Source: Bacteroidaceae bacterium
GTDB lineage: Bacteria; Bacteroidota; Bacteroidia; Bacteroidales; Bacteroidaceae
Length of the DNA stretch: 64,000 nucleotides
Direction: 5' to 3'
Assembly (NCBI GenBank): GCA_017442855.1
Contig: JAFSPM010000030.1
Span: forward strand, 16,575-80,574
Position numbers and translations under genes: made by a program. Below the pieces are notes generated by a model. It did not search any database, was not told the DNA's origin, and was given only the letters and a program-made list of their open reading frames with translations. Positions 28,489 through 37,175 of this stretch are shown here, piece by piece. Each line of letters opens with the position of its first letter. Within the stretch, counting starts at the first letter, position 1.

Positions 28489-29805
28489 TTACTTCTTTAT
28501 AAACTCCACACGTCTGTTTTGTGCACGGCCAGCTTCGGTGCTATTATCAGCTACTGGCTCATGACTACCTTTGCCTACCGGGCGCAGGTTGAAAGGATCA
28601 ACACCCTGACCTTCGAGCGCCTTCACCACAGCCTCTGCACGCTCCTGGCTTAATGGGTCGTTAATCTTGTCAGAACCCTGATTGTCAGTATGGCCTTGTA
28701 CCTCAAAGCGAGCTGTTGGGTTCTTCTTCATATACTCTGCCACCTTCTGGATTTCCTCCATTGACTCTGGCTTCAAGGTTGCCTTGCCAGTTTCAAACAG
28801 GATATTGTTGGTAACAAACTTTCCTGTCTCGGCAATGGCTTTCTCAACGGCAGACATATTTTGTGCATTGCGGTCGTATAGCTCAACAGCACCCTTTGCC
28901 AATACCACGTTGCGAACAAAGGTCAGATTCTCATAATCGTAAGGTACCTGAAAGCAGAACCAAGTAGGTTGTTGTACTCTTGGCAGGTTCACCACACGAT
29001 TGCCATCAATATAAGCTTTCAAAGCGCGTTTGTTGAAAGATATTGCTATTTTGTGCCAACCTTGCTTGAATTTATATTCAAATCCAGTAGATTTAACTTC
29101 ACTTAAAGAACCATTGTTGTATTCATAATGGTGTTGGTAATCTGCACAAACACTATGAACTAAAGAAAATGCATGGTCAGTAGGACTTAATGGATTTGCA
29201 TTTCGATCGGTAGTATTTGCAAGTACTAACTTGATATCGTTCAGGCCAATATCATCTTTCTGGTTCCAATAGTAGAATTCATATTCTATGGTAAATTCTT
29301 CAGGCAAATAGGCGCCTTGCTCTATAATCAAAGGAGTGATGATACCACCGTTGGTTATCTCGACAGCTTTCACGCCACCAATGGTTTTTATTTCGGCATT
29401 ACCCTCTATCAAGTCCCACTTGGAAGGAAATTCGCCCAATTGTTCACCCTTGAAATCATCTTCGAACATGATGACGTCGCCACGTTTGAAATCAGAAACA
29501 GTAGCTGTAGCAGGGTCAGTCTCGCCAATCTCTATCTCATCAGCATCGGATTTTTTGCTCTTCTTGGTAACAATCTCGTCTGATTCTTCAGCTTCGACTT
29601 CACCTTCAGAGTTGCCTTCTAGTACGCCATCCAGCACACTATCCATAGCCTTGTCAGCCTTTTCCTCCACCTTCTGCTCCACTTTATCCTTAGCTTTCTC
29701 TACCAGTTTCTTTCCCAAATTCTTCAAGAAACCTTGTGCTTCCACATCGGCTGAGTAGCTCAACGCCAATGCCAGCAACGTCACAAACATCAATATTCTT
29801 TTCAT
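28489..29805 (-). CDS. OmpA-family protein with coiled-coil N terminus and concanavalin-like middle
   Basis: 438 residues. A signal peptide ends at DVEAQ, then GFLKNLGKKLVEKAKDKV and an amphipathic, charged helical stretch to about residue 95. The middle part (FEDDFKGEQLGEFPSKWD, IEYEFYYWNQKDD, GWHKIAISFNKRALKAYIDG) looks like a LamG or concanavalin-type sandwich. The C-terminal OmpA-like domain (residues about 330-438) has TGKATLKPESMEEIQKVAEY, VQGHTDNQG, LSQERAEAVVKAL and QNRRVEF, which bind peptidoglycan. It probably links envelope and cell wall. It diverges from the histidine kinase gene. Confidence 0.9.
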   Translation of the reverse strand: MKRILMFVTLLALALSYSADVEAQGFLKNLGKKLVEKAKDKVEQKVEEKADKAMDSVLDGVLEGNSEGEVEAEESDEIVTKKSKKSDADEIEIGETDPATATVSDFKRGDVIMFEDDFKGEQLGEFPSKWDLIEGNAEIKTIGGVKAVEITNGGIITPLIIEQGAYLPEEFTIEYEFYYWNQKDDIGLNDIKLVLANTTDRNANPLSPTDHAFSLVHSVCADYQHHYEYNNGSLSEVKSTGFEYKFKQGWHKIAISFNKRALKAYIDGNRVVNLPRVQQPTWFCFQVPYDYENLTFVRNVVLAKGAVELYDRNAQNMSAVEKAIAETGKFVTNNILFETGKATLKPESMEEIQKVAEYMKKNPTARFEVQGHTDNQGSDKINDPLSQERAEAVVKALEGQGVDPFNLRPVGKGSHEPVADNSTEAGRAQNRRVEFIKK

Positions 29806-29836
29806 AGCTATAATACTTTATATTAATTCGTGTTTA

Positions 29837-29867
29837 CAAAATTATCTGATATCCGCCTAACACACAA
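29837..29867 (-). promoter_or_regulatory. promoter of the OmpA-domain gene
   Basis: On the minus strand TTG (29867-29865), 20 nt, then TAATTTTG (29844-29837), a good Bacteroidetes match, 31 nt before the ATG. Confidence 0.6.
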
Positions 29868-29887
29868 CCCCCCAATTGGGGGTTTTT
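29868..29887 (+). terminator. C6-AATT-G5 hairpin with T-run
   Basis: CCCCCC AATT GGGGG followed by TTTTT, in the divergent region between the OmpA-domain gene and the histidine kinase. Terminator-shaped, though no plus-strand gene ends here; it could attenuate kinase transcription or shape the divergent promoter. Confidence 0.4.
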
Positions 29888-29956
29888 GCGACTACTTATT
29901 CTAAAAAGAAGAAAAAAACATAGGGATATAATAACAAAAAGCATTACCTTAGCGGT

Positions 29957-31888
29957 ATGAAATTAGAATCGAATTACGCCATTTATATTTTTTTCATTGG
30001 AGTGATGGCCATGTTAGCGCCCACAGCCTTGATGGGGCAATATGCCGACCATCGAGGACGCTATGTTGACTCTATAGAAACGGTCTTGACGAGTACTACT
30101 CCCCCTAAAGGAGACGACTTGCTCCGTGCCTATCGTGACTTGGCATGGGGTTATTTGCAAAAAGACGGCAAAAAGTCGGAAGAGAATGCCCGCAAACTAT
30201 TAGCGTTGACTTACCCAGCCAAGGCGATGATGCTTCGAGTAGATGCTTTGCGCATATTGGGACTTCATGCATATGGAAAGAATGACTATGCTACTGCGTT
30301 GGAATACTTTGACCAGGCATTGGCAGTGAATGACTCCATGCGTTCAGAGAGTCGCTACACAGAGAAGAACATTGACGATAACCTCTCATCGTTGTATGGC
30401 TCAATAGCAAACTTGTACAATATACAAGACCAGGCGTTGCTTGCCATTGAATATTATCAGAAGGCATTACCTATATTCGAAAAGTATAATTGGCTTGAGA
30501 GTCAGACCATCCTCTACCACAACATTGGCGAACTCTATCTGAGCATGGGCAATACAGATGAGGCTAAGCGCAACTACGAATTAGCGGTAAAGAAAGGAAC
30601 GGAAACGGGGGATTCACTGATGGTAGCATTACCCACCAGGGGATTGATGAAGATACACATCGGAAACAACGATTACGAGCAGGCTCTCAAGGCAGCCAAC
30701 ACTTGTTACGCCTATTATCATCCACACAGAGAAGAAGAGCCAAACGACTATTTGCAGGTACTGGCTGGTTTGACCAGGATACATCTGATGGAAGGACATA
30801 CCGACTTGTTGTTAGCAGAGAAAACTATTACAGAGGCATTGTCTCTGTTGGATGAGGATGCCGACTCTGAAACATTGTCTGATGTATATAGCGCTACAGC
30901 AGAGTTGGCGATGGCGAATCACGACTGGAAAAAAGCTGCCGATTATTCATTGAAGGCGATAGATGCAGACCCTAATGAGACCTTCAATGACATGGACAAC
31001 TACGCTCTGTTGACCGAAATATATGCTATGATGGGACAAAAGGATAAAGCTGCTGAATACGTCCACAAGTTGCATCAAGGCATGGAACGATTCTCTACAG
31101 AGCACTATCAGAGTGGCATATCTCAAATGGAAGTAAGGTATCAAACTTTAAAGAAAGAAGCTGAGATAGAACAACTTAAAATAGAAAAGAGATGGTGGAC
31201 ATGGGGCACTTCTTTAGTATGTGTCATCTTGCTATTAGTGATTCTTTTGTTCATTATTGTCAGTCGATGGTACAAGCTGCGCCATCAGCATAAGGAAGTT
31301 TTGGTGCGGATAGATGCAGAGGCCAAGGAAAGAGAACGTATTGGCCGAGACTTGCACGACCGCATGGGAGCTTTGCTCACTGGTATCAAGCTGAACTTAG
31401 AAGTGTTTGCCAAGAACCACCAAGACACCATTGCCAAAGACAATGCCCTGAAACTGACAGACGAGGCTGTCGTGGAAATGCGCAATGTGGCGCATCATCT
31501 CATGCCCGACTCTCTGAAACGTTATGGTTTACATACAGCACTTATGAACTTCTGCCAATCGGTGCCTACAGTAAGCTTTACTTTCGTTGGAAAGGAACAC
31601 CGCTTACCCAAACCTAAAGAGGAGGCTATCTATTATATCGTGCATGAATTGGTGAACAATGCTGCCAAGAACGCCCATGCCAACAACATTTATGTACAGC
31701 TCATCATAAACGAGGGCTACACAGCCGTTAACGTGAGTGACGACGGACAAGGCTTGCCAGAGCAAACACAGTCGTTGCGGTTTGGCATGCAAAGCATAGA
31801 ACAACGTGTAAAAGCCATTGACGGAAAATTGGATATTTACTCTAAACCTGGCGAAGGTACTGAAGTAAACATTGAAATAAAGGAATGA
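29957..31888 (+). CDS. TPR-sensor histidine kinase (HisKA_3 type)
   Basis: 643 residues. A signal sequence or first membrane segment (IYIFFIGVMAMLAPTALMGQ) precedes a long periplasmic TPR region (residues about 50-390; ALRILGLHAYGKNDYATALE, TILYHNIGELYLSMGNTDEA). One transmembrane helix lies at 413-436. The cytoplasmic part holds a HisKA_3 dimerisation box ERERIGRDLHDRMG with the phosphorylated His at 467, and an HATPase domain (VNNAAKNAHANNIYV, DDGQGLPEQ). It is paired with the NarL-type regulator that starts 3 nt after its stop. The signal sensed is unknown. Confidence 0.93.
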   Translation: MKLESNYAIYIFFIGVMAMLAPTALMGQYADHRGRYVDSIETVLTSTTPPKGDDLLRAYRDLAWGYLQKDGKKSEENARKLLALTYPAKAMMLRVDALRILGLHAYGKNDYATALEYFDQALAVNDSMRSESRYTEKNIDDNLSSLYGSIANLYNIQDQALLAIEYYQKALPIFEKYNWLESQTILYHNIGELYLSMGNTDEAKRNYELAVKKGTETGDSLMVALPTRGLMKIHIGNNDYEQALKAANTCYAYYHPHREEEPNDYLQVLAGLTRIHLMEGHTDLLLAEKTITEALSLLDEDADSETLSDVYSATAELAMANHDWKKAADYSLKAIDADPNETFNDMDNYALLTEIYAMMGQKDKAAEYVHKLHQGMERFSTEHYQSGISQMEVRYQTLKKEAEIEQLKIEKRWWTWGTSLVCVILLLVILLFIIVSRWYKLRHQHKEVLVRIDAEAKERERIGRDLHDRMGALLTGIKLNLEVFAKNHQDTIAKDNALKLTDEAVVEMRNVAHHLMPDSLKRYGLHTALMNFCQSVPTVSFTFVGKEHRLPKPKEEAIYYIVHELVNNAAKNAHANNIYVQLIINEGYTAVNVSDDGQGLPEQTQSLRFGMQSIEQRVKAIDGKLDIYSKPGEGTEVNIEIKE

Positions 31889-31891
31889 GCT

Positions 31892-32518
31892 ATGTATAAG
31901 ATTATCATTTCAGACGACCATCAGATTGTAACAGAAGGCATTGCCCGTATCATTAAGGAAATGACCATAGACGGACAACCTTTCGGAGAGGTATTAGCCA
32001 GCGTGCATACCTTGGCCGACTGCTTGGTGGCCTGCAGAGACCTACAACCTGACCTGCTATTGCTGGATGTAGCACTGAGCGATGGTGACGGCATCGACGC
32101 ACTGCCCTTGCTATTGCAATCAACACCTGACATGAAAGTCATCATTCTGACCTCCTATTCTGAAAGTGCCGTGATTGACCGTGCCATCTCAAACGGAGCG
32201 CATGGCTATATGCTCAAGACCACCGACATACAAGAATTCACTGAGGGCATCAAGATGGTTATGAAAGGCGAGAACTACATCTGTCAAGAGGCAAAGCAGC
32301 AATGTGGCAAGCCTGAGAATATTGCCATCAAACTTACCTTACGTGAAAAAGAAATACTAAAACTGATTGTCGAAGGATATACCATGAAAGAAATCTCGTC
32401 TAAACTCTGCTTGGGATTTGAGACCATACACAGCTATACAAAATACCTGCGCGAGAAACTTCATGCCAACAACACAGCCACACTGGTTCGTAAAGCTTTA
32501 GAGTATCACCTGGTGTAA
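31892..32518 (+). CDS. NarL/FixJ-type response regulator
   Basis: 208 residues. The receiver domain has the acidic pair D8-D9 (IISDDHQ), phospho-acceptor D59 in LLLLDVALSDGDG, a conserved Thr/Ser (ILTSYSE) and Lys (MLKTTD). The C-terminal LuxR-type HTH (LTLREKEILKLIVEGYTMKE then FETIHSYTKYLREKL) binds DNA. It is the partner of the preceding kinase. Confidence 0.95.
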   Translation: MYKIIISDDHQIVTEGIARIIKEMTIDGQPFGEVLASVHTLADCLVACRDLQPDLLLLDVALSDGDGIDALPLLLQSTPDMKVIILTSYSESAVIDRAISNGAHGYMLKTTDIQEFTEGIKMVMKGENYICQEAKQQCGKPENIAIKLTLREKEILKLIVEGYTMKEISSKLCLGFETIHSYTKYLREKLHANNTATLVRKALEYHLV

Positions 32519-32520
32519 AA

Positions 32521-32565
32521 CGGCGCCTCAACAAAACCAAATTAAATACTTTTATTTGCTTTTGT
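32521..32565 (+). repeat. first copy of duplicated 45-bp promoter segment
   Basis: Identical to 32632-32676 except for one base. It contains the same TTTG (32555-32558) as the real promoter, but its -7 part (TATCTTTA, from about 32613) has been moved away by an inserted hairpin and has lost the final G. Confidence 0.85.
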
Positions 32566-32577
32566 CCCCTCTCCTGG

Positions 32578-32597
32578 CTCCCCCGTTATCGGGGGAG
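32578..32597. repeat. CTCCCCC hairpin repeat inserted in duplicated promoter
   Basis: CTCCCCCG TTAT CGGGGGAG: perfect 8-bp arms and a 4-nt loop. It belongs by shape and flanking TTGCTC context (read on the minus strand) with the repeats at 2957-3082. Confidence 0.75.
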
Positions 32598-32631
32598 AGC
32601 AACAGCTTGCACTATCTTTAGATAAGATAGG

Positions 32632-32676
32632 CGGCGCCTCAACAAAGCCAAATTAAATACTTTTATTTGCTTTTGT
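32632..32676 (+). repeat. second copy of duplicated 45-bp promoter segment
   Basis: 44 of 45 bases match 32521-32565. This copy supplies the -33 TTTG of the intact promoter for the dipeptidyl peptidase gene. Confidence 0.85.
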
Positions 32677-32697
32677 GTTCGGCTTGCACTATCTTTG
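32666..32697 (+). promoter_or_regulatory. promoter of the dpp4-lipA operon
   Basis: TTTG (32666-32669), 20 nt, TATCTTTG (32690-32697): a full Bacteroidetes consensus, 32 nt before the ATG at 32730. Confidence 0.75.
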
Positions 32698-32729
32698 TAG
32701 TCACAATAAATAAAGAAATAATTAAGACT

Positions 32730-34943
32730 ATGAAGCATATTGGCATTACTTTTATGTTGTGTCTGTGCACTGTGATGGCATGGGCACAGGGCAGAAACCT
32801 TGAATTGAACGACGTGTTAAGAGGAGAGTTTACTCCTCGTAACATCTATGGTGTAACCCCTATCCCTGGCGATGGCGAGCACTATTCGCAGATGAACCAG
32901 GAACGTACGCAGGTCATCAAGTATTCGTTTAAGACAGGCCAGCAAGTGGAGGTGCTGTTCGATGTGGCTACGGCTCGCGATTGCCCATTCAAGCGCTTCG
33001 ACAGCTACGAGTATTCTCCCGATGGACAGACACTGCTCATTGCTACAGAAAGTGAATCTATCTATCGCCGTTCTTTCAAGGCAGTATATTATCTCTACAG
33101 CCTTCGCCGTAACACCAACGGTCAGATACGCAATGCCGTAGAGCGACTTTCTGATGGTGGTCCTCAACAGGCTCCTGTATTCTCGCCCGATGGCTCGATG
33201 GTGGCATTCATGCGCGACAACAATATCTTCTTGGTGAAGCTGCTCTTTGGCAATAGCGAGAGTCAGGTGACGGAGGACGGTCAGCGTAATGCCATTATCA
33301 ACGGTGTACCCGACTGGGTATATGAGGAGGAGTTCTCGATGAGTCGTGCGATGGAGTTCAGTGCCGACAGCAAGATGCTGGCATTCATCCGCTACGACGA
33401 GAGCAAGGTGCCTACCTACTCGTTCCCTCTGTTTGCAGGTGCATCTCCCAAGTATGACGAATATGCCAAATATCCTGGTGCCTATACCTATAAATATCCC
33501 AAGACAGGTGAAGCCAACAGCAAGGTGGAGGTGCGTACATTCGACATACAGAGCAAGGTGACGCGCACCATGCAGGTGCCTTTGGAAGAAGGGGCTTACA
33601 TCCCTCGCATCTACTTTACCAAGCAACCCGACCAGCTGGCAATTATCACCATGAATCGCCACCAGAACCGCTTGGATATGTATATGGGCAATGCGCGTAG
33701 CACTGTCTGCAAACTGGTGTTGCGTGACGAGAGCGATACCTATATCAAGGAGGAGGTGTTGGACGATATCCATTTCTACGACAACAACTTCACATTCACC
33801 AGCGAGAAGAGTGGCTTCAATCATCTGTATTGGTACACCTTGCAAGGCAACTTGGTAAAGCAGGTAACAGCCGGCAACTACGAGGTAAAGGAATTCTTGG
33901 GCTACTCGCCTGCTGACGAAACCTTCTATTTTACCAGCAACGAGGAGAGTCCATTGCGAAAGGCAGTGTATAAAGTGGATAAGAAAGGCAAGAAGACCAA
34001 ACTCTCACAACAGGCAGGTGTAAACAACGCACTCTTCAGCAGTAACATGAAGTATTACCTGAATCGCTATACCAACCTCACCACCCCAACGGTGATTACC
34101 CTGAACGACAACAACGGCAAGGTACTGACCACCTTGATTGACAATGCCGAGCTGAAGCAAAAACTGGCTCAATACAACATGCCGAAGAAGGAGTTCTTTA
34201 CCTTCACCACTTCTCGTGGTACCCAGCTGAATGGTTGGATGATGAAGCCTGCCAACTTTGATGCTTCACAGAAATATCCTGTGTTGCAGTATCAGTATAG
34301 CGGTCCTGGTTCTCAGCAAGTACAAGACCAGTTCAGTGTATCTTGGGAAACCTACATGGCTTCACAGGGATACATAGTAGTGTGTGTGGATGGTCGAGGC
34401 ACCGGTGGCAGAGGCGCTGACTTTGAGAAGCAGACTTATCAGAACCTGGGTGTGAAAGAAGCGCAGGATCAAGTGGCGGTGGCCGAGTATATGGGTCAGC
34501 AACCCTACGTTGACAAAGGGCGCATCGGCATCTGGGGATGGAGCTATGGTGGCTATATGACACTGATGAGCATGAGCGAGGGAACGCCTGTTTTCAAGGC
34601 AGGTGTGGCTGTGGCTCCTGTGACCGACTGGAACTATTACGACACCGTATATGGCGAGCGTTATATGCGTACGCCACAGGAGAACCCTGACGGCTACAAG
34701 GCTGCTTCAGCAATGGAGCGTGCCGACAAGCTGAGTGGCAACCTGCTGCTGATTCATGGTATGGCCGACGATAATGTGCATTTCCAGAACTCAGCCGAAT
34801 ATGCCGAGACACTGGTACAGAAAGGCAAGCAGTTTGATATGCAGGTATATACCAACCGTAACCATAGCATAGCTGGTGGCAATACGCGCCAGCATCTCTA
34901 TACCAAGATAACTAACTTCTTCAATAGCCAGTTGAAGAAATGA
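32730..34943 (+). CDS. S9B dipeptidyl peptidase IV-like protease
   Basis: 737 residues from the ATG at 32730. An upstream in-frame start would lie inside the promoter, and this ATG begins a clean signal peptide (MKHIGITFMLCLCTVMAWAQ). A DPP IV N-terminal beta-propeller is followed by an alpha/beta hydrolase domain with Ser605 in GWSYGGYM, Asp680 in MADDNVHF and His712 in NRNHSI, the correct S-D-H order and spacing. It also has the acidic propeller motif DWVYEEEF that binds the substrate amino terminus in DPP IV. Periplasmic or surface removal of X-Pro dipeptides is likely. It overlaps lipA by 4 nt. Confidence 0.94.
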   Translation: MKHIGITFMLCLCTVMAWAQGRNLELNDVLRGEFTPRNIYGVTPIPGDGEHYSQMNQERTQVIKYSFKTGQQVEVLFDVATARDCPFKRFDSYEYSPDGQTLLIATESESIYRRSFKAVYYLYSLRRNTNGQIRNAVERLSDGGPQQAPVFSPDGSMVAFMRDNNIFLVKLLFGNSESQVTEDGQRNAIINGVPDWVYEEEFSMSRAMEFSADSKMLAFIRYDESKVPTYSFPLFAGASPKYDEYAKYPGAYTYKYPKTGEANSKVEVRTFDIQSKVTRTMQVPLEEGAYIPRIYFTKQPDQLAIITMNRHQNRLDMYMGNARSTVCKLVLRDESDTYIKEEVLDDIHFYDNNFTFTSEKSGFNHLYWYTLQGNLVKQVTAGNYEVKEFLGYSPADETFYFTSNEESPLRKAVYKVDKKGKKTKLSQQAGVNNALFSSNMKYYLNRYTNLTTPTVITLNDNNGKVLTTLIDNAELKQKLAQYNMPKKEFFTFTTSRGTQLNGWMMKPANFDASQKYPVLQYQYSGPGSQQVQDQFSVSWETYMASQGYIVVCVDGRGTGGRGADFEKQTYQNLGVKEAQDQVAVAEYMGQQPYVDKGRIGIWGWSYGGYMTLMSMSEGTPVFKAGVAVAPVTDWNYYDTVYGERYMRTPQENPDGYKAASAMERADKLSGNLLLIHGMADDNVHFQNSAEYAETLVQKGKQFDMQVYTNRNHSIAGGNTRQHLYTKITNFFNSQLKK

Positions 34944-35797
34944 GTGAGCATTTGAGAAAGCCTGATTGGCTAAAGGTAAACTTCGGTGCCAACGAGCGAT
35001 ATACCAACACCAAGCGCATCGTAGATACCCACCGTCTGCACACGATTTGCAGCAGTGGACGATGCCCTAACATCGGTGAGTGTTGGGGTCGAGGTACTGC
35101 TACCTTTATGATTGGGGGCAACATCTGTACGCGTTGCTGTAAGTTCTGCAATACCAACAGCGGGAAGCCCCTGCCCTTGGACGAGGCTGAACCCATGCAT
35201 GTGGCAGAGTCTATCCAACTGATGCAACTCAACCATGCTGTCATCACCTCGGTTGATAGAGATGACCTGCCCGACTACGGAGCAGCACACTGGGTGGCCA
35301 CCATCAAGGCCATCAAGGGACTCAACCCATCGGTAACGATGGAGGTGCTGATACCTGACTTTATGGGGCGAGAAGAGCTTATTGCCAGCATTATTGAAGC
35401 TAAGCCCGATGTGATATCACATAACATGGAGACGGTGCGACGACTGACGCCAGTAGTGCGCAGTGTGGCCACCTACGACCGAAGTCTGCAAGTGCTCAAG
35501 CAGGTAGCTGAGAGTCCCATCCCTGCCAAGACAGGCATCATGGTGGGCTTGGGCGAGACAATAGCTGAGGTAGAGGAAACGATGGACGACTTGTTGGCTG
35601 TGGGTTGTTCCATCCTTACCATCGGGCAATACCTACAACCCACCCACAAGCACTATCCCGTGCAAGAGTATGTCGCCCCGCAACAATTTGATTCCTATAA
35701 GGAAACAGCCCTTGCCAAAGGTTTCAAGATGGTGGAGAGCGGACCGTTAGTACGATCGTCTTATTATGCAGAACGAGCCTTAATGAAGAAGATATGA
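34940..35797 (+). CDS. lipA: lipoyl synthase
   Basis: 285 residues. The auxiliary cluster cysteines are C37, C42 and C48 (CSSGRCPNIGEC) and the radical-SAM cluster C63-x3-C67-x2-C70 (CTRCCKFC). FMIGG and the C-terminal RSSY (VRSSYYAE) complete the LipA signature. It inserts sulfur into octanoyl groups to make lipoate on 2-oxoacid dehydrogenase and glycine cleavage proteins. It overlaps the peptidase gene upstream and the methyltransferase gene downstream by 4 nt each. Confidence 0.97.
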   Translation: MSEHLRKPDWLKVNFGANERYTNTKRIVDTHRLHTICSSGRCPNIGECWGRGTATFMIGGNICTRCCKFCNTNSGKPLPLDEAEPMHVAESIQLMQLNHAVITSVDRDDLPDYGAAHWVATIKAIKGLNPSVTMEVLIPDFMGREELIASIIEAKPDVISHNMETVRRLTPVVRSVATYDRSLQVLKQVAESPIPAKTGIMVGLGETIAEVEETMDDLLAVGCSILTIGQYLQPTHKHYPVQEYVAPQQFDSYKETALAKGFKMVESGPLVRSSYYAERALMKKI

Positions 35798-36498
35798 AGA
35801 CTGCCTTATACTTAATACCTGTGCTGTTAGGCAATACTACCGTAGAGCGGGTGTTGCCCTCCTATAACAAGGAGGTAATTCTGGGCATCCGCCATTTCAT
35901 TGTGGAAGACGTGCGTTCGGCACGTCGTTTCCTGAAGACGGTGGATAAAGATATCAACATCGACGAGTTGCAGTTCTACCCTCTGAACAAACATACTTCT
36001 CCGCAAGACATCAGTGGTTACCTGAAGCCATTGGAAGAGGGCAACCCGATGGGCGTAATATCTGAGGCAGGTTGTCCTGCGGTAGCTGATCCAGGAGCCG
36101 ATGTTGTGGCAATAGCACAACGCAAGAACTTGCCTGTGGTGCCGTTGGTAGGACCGTCAAGTATCATACTGAGTGTGATGGCGAGTGGGTTCAACGGACA
36201 GAGTTTTGCCTTCAACGGCTATCTTCCCATAGAGCCCACCGAGCGAGCCAAGAAGCTGAGAATCTTAGAGCAACGTGCAGCTACAGAGCATCAGACGCAA
36301 ATCTTTATCGAGACACCTTATCGTAATAACAAGATGGTGGAGGATATCTTGAAAAGCTGTCGCCCGCAAACCAGACTCTGCATCGCTGCCAACATCACCT
36401 GCGAGGATGAATACATCAAGACCAAGACCTTGAAGGAATGGAAAGGACAGGTACCTGACCTGAGCAAAATACCATGCATATTCTTATTGTACGTTTAG
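35794..36498 (+). CDS. RsmI-like tetrapyrrole-methylase-fold SAM-dependent methyltransferase
   Basis: 234 residues. Tetrapyrrole-methylase fold motifs are present: LYLIPVLLGNTTV, GVISEAGCPAVADPGADVV (AdoMet-binding GxPxxxDPG type), PLVGPSSIILSVMASG and FIETPYRNNKM. RsmI methylates C1402 of 16S rRNA, but this sequence belongs to the shorter Bacteroidetes paralogue group, so the exact target is uncertain. It is in an operon with lipA (4-nt overlap) and a HAD gene 14 nt downstream. Confidence 0.85.
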   Translation: MKTALYLIPVLLGNTTVERVLPSYNKEVILGIRHFIVEDVRSARRFLKTVDKDINIDELQFYPLNKHTSPQDISGYLKPLEEGNPMGVISEAGCPAVADPGADVVAIAQRKNLPVVPLVGPSSIILSVMASGFNGQSFAFNGYLPIEPTERAKKLRILEQRAATEHQTQIFIETPYRNNKMVEDILKSCRPQTRLCIAANITCEDEYIKTKTLKEWKGQVPDLSKIPCIFLLYV

Positions 36499-36512
36499 GA
36501 AGATTGAACCCT

Positions 36513-37163
36513 ATGAAAAAACTCGTCATATTCGACTTGGATGGTACGCTCATCAACACCATCGCCGATCTGGGCGCCAGTACCAACTACGCCCTGCAGC
36601 GACTGGGCTATCCCACGCACGATTTAGAAAGCTATAAGCTGAAGGTGGGCAATGGCATCAACAACTTGTTCCGTCGTGCCTTGCCTGAAGGAGAAAAGAT
36701 TGACGAGAATGTGTTGCGTGTAAGGCGTGAGTTCATACCTTATTATAATGCCCACAACACCGACCTCAGTCGCCCCTACCCTGGCATGATTGAATTGTTG
36801 GAAGCGTTGCAAGGCGAAGGAGTCTTATTGGCAGTAGCCAGCAACAAATACCAGGAAGCTACCTCTAAGATTATTACTGAATTATTACCAACCATAAGAT
36901 TTTCAGCTATATTAGGACAGCGTGAGGGCATCAATATCAAACCCGATCCACAGATAGTCTATGACATCCTAGCCACTACCAATATGGCCAAAGATGATGT
37001 GTTCTATATAGGCGACTCAGGGGTGGATATGCAGACAGGCCTCAATGCTGGAGTAGAGACTTGTGGCGTTACTTGGGGCTTCCGTTCTCGCGAAGAACTG
37101 GAGTCATTCCATCCACAACATATTGTTGACAGTGTTCAGGAACTAAAGCACATCATATTATAA
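36513..37163 (+). CDS. HAD-IA phosphatase, phosphoglycolate phosphatase-like
   Basis: 216 residues from the ATG at 36513 (MKKLVIFDLDGTLINT), preferred to an upstream start inside the previous gene. Motif I is DLDGT, motif II VASNKY, and motif III/IV KPDPQIVYDIL with YIGDSGVDMQTG. This is the Gph/PgmB-like HAD group; glycolate-2-phosphate is a likely but unproven substrate. Followed by the DUF3667 gene after 12 nt. Confidence 0.9.
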   Translation: MKKLVIFDLDGTLINTIADLGASTNYALQRLGYPTHDLESYKLKVGNGINNLFRRALPEGEKIDENVLRVRREFIPYYNAHNTDLSRPYPGMIELLEALQGEGVLLAVASNKYQEATSKIITELLPTIRFSAILGQREGINIKPDPQIVYDILATTNMAKDDVFYIGDSGVDMQTGLNAGVETCGVTWGFRSREELESFHPQHIVDSVQELKHIIL

Positions 37164-37175
37164 GTAGCTTAATTT

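Noticed and set aside
32817-33845. 342-codon minus-strand open frame
   Set aside because: Antisense shadow of the dipeptidyl peptidase propeller.
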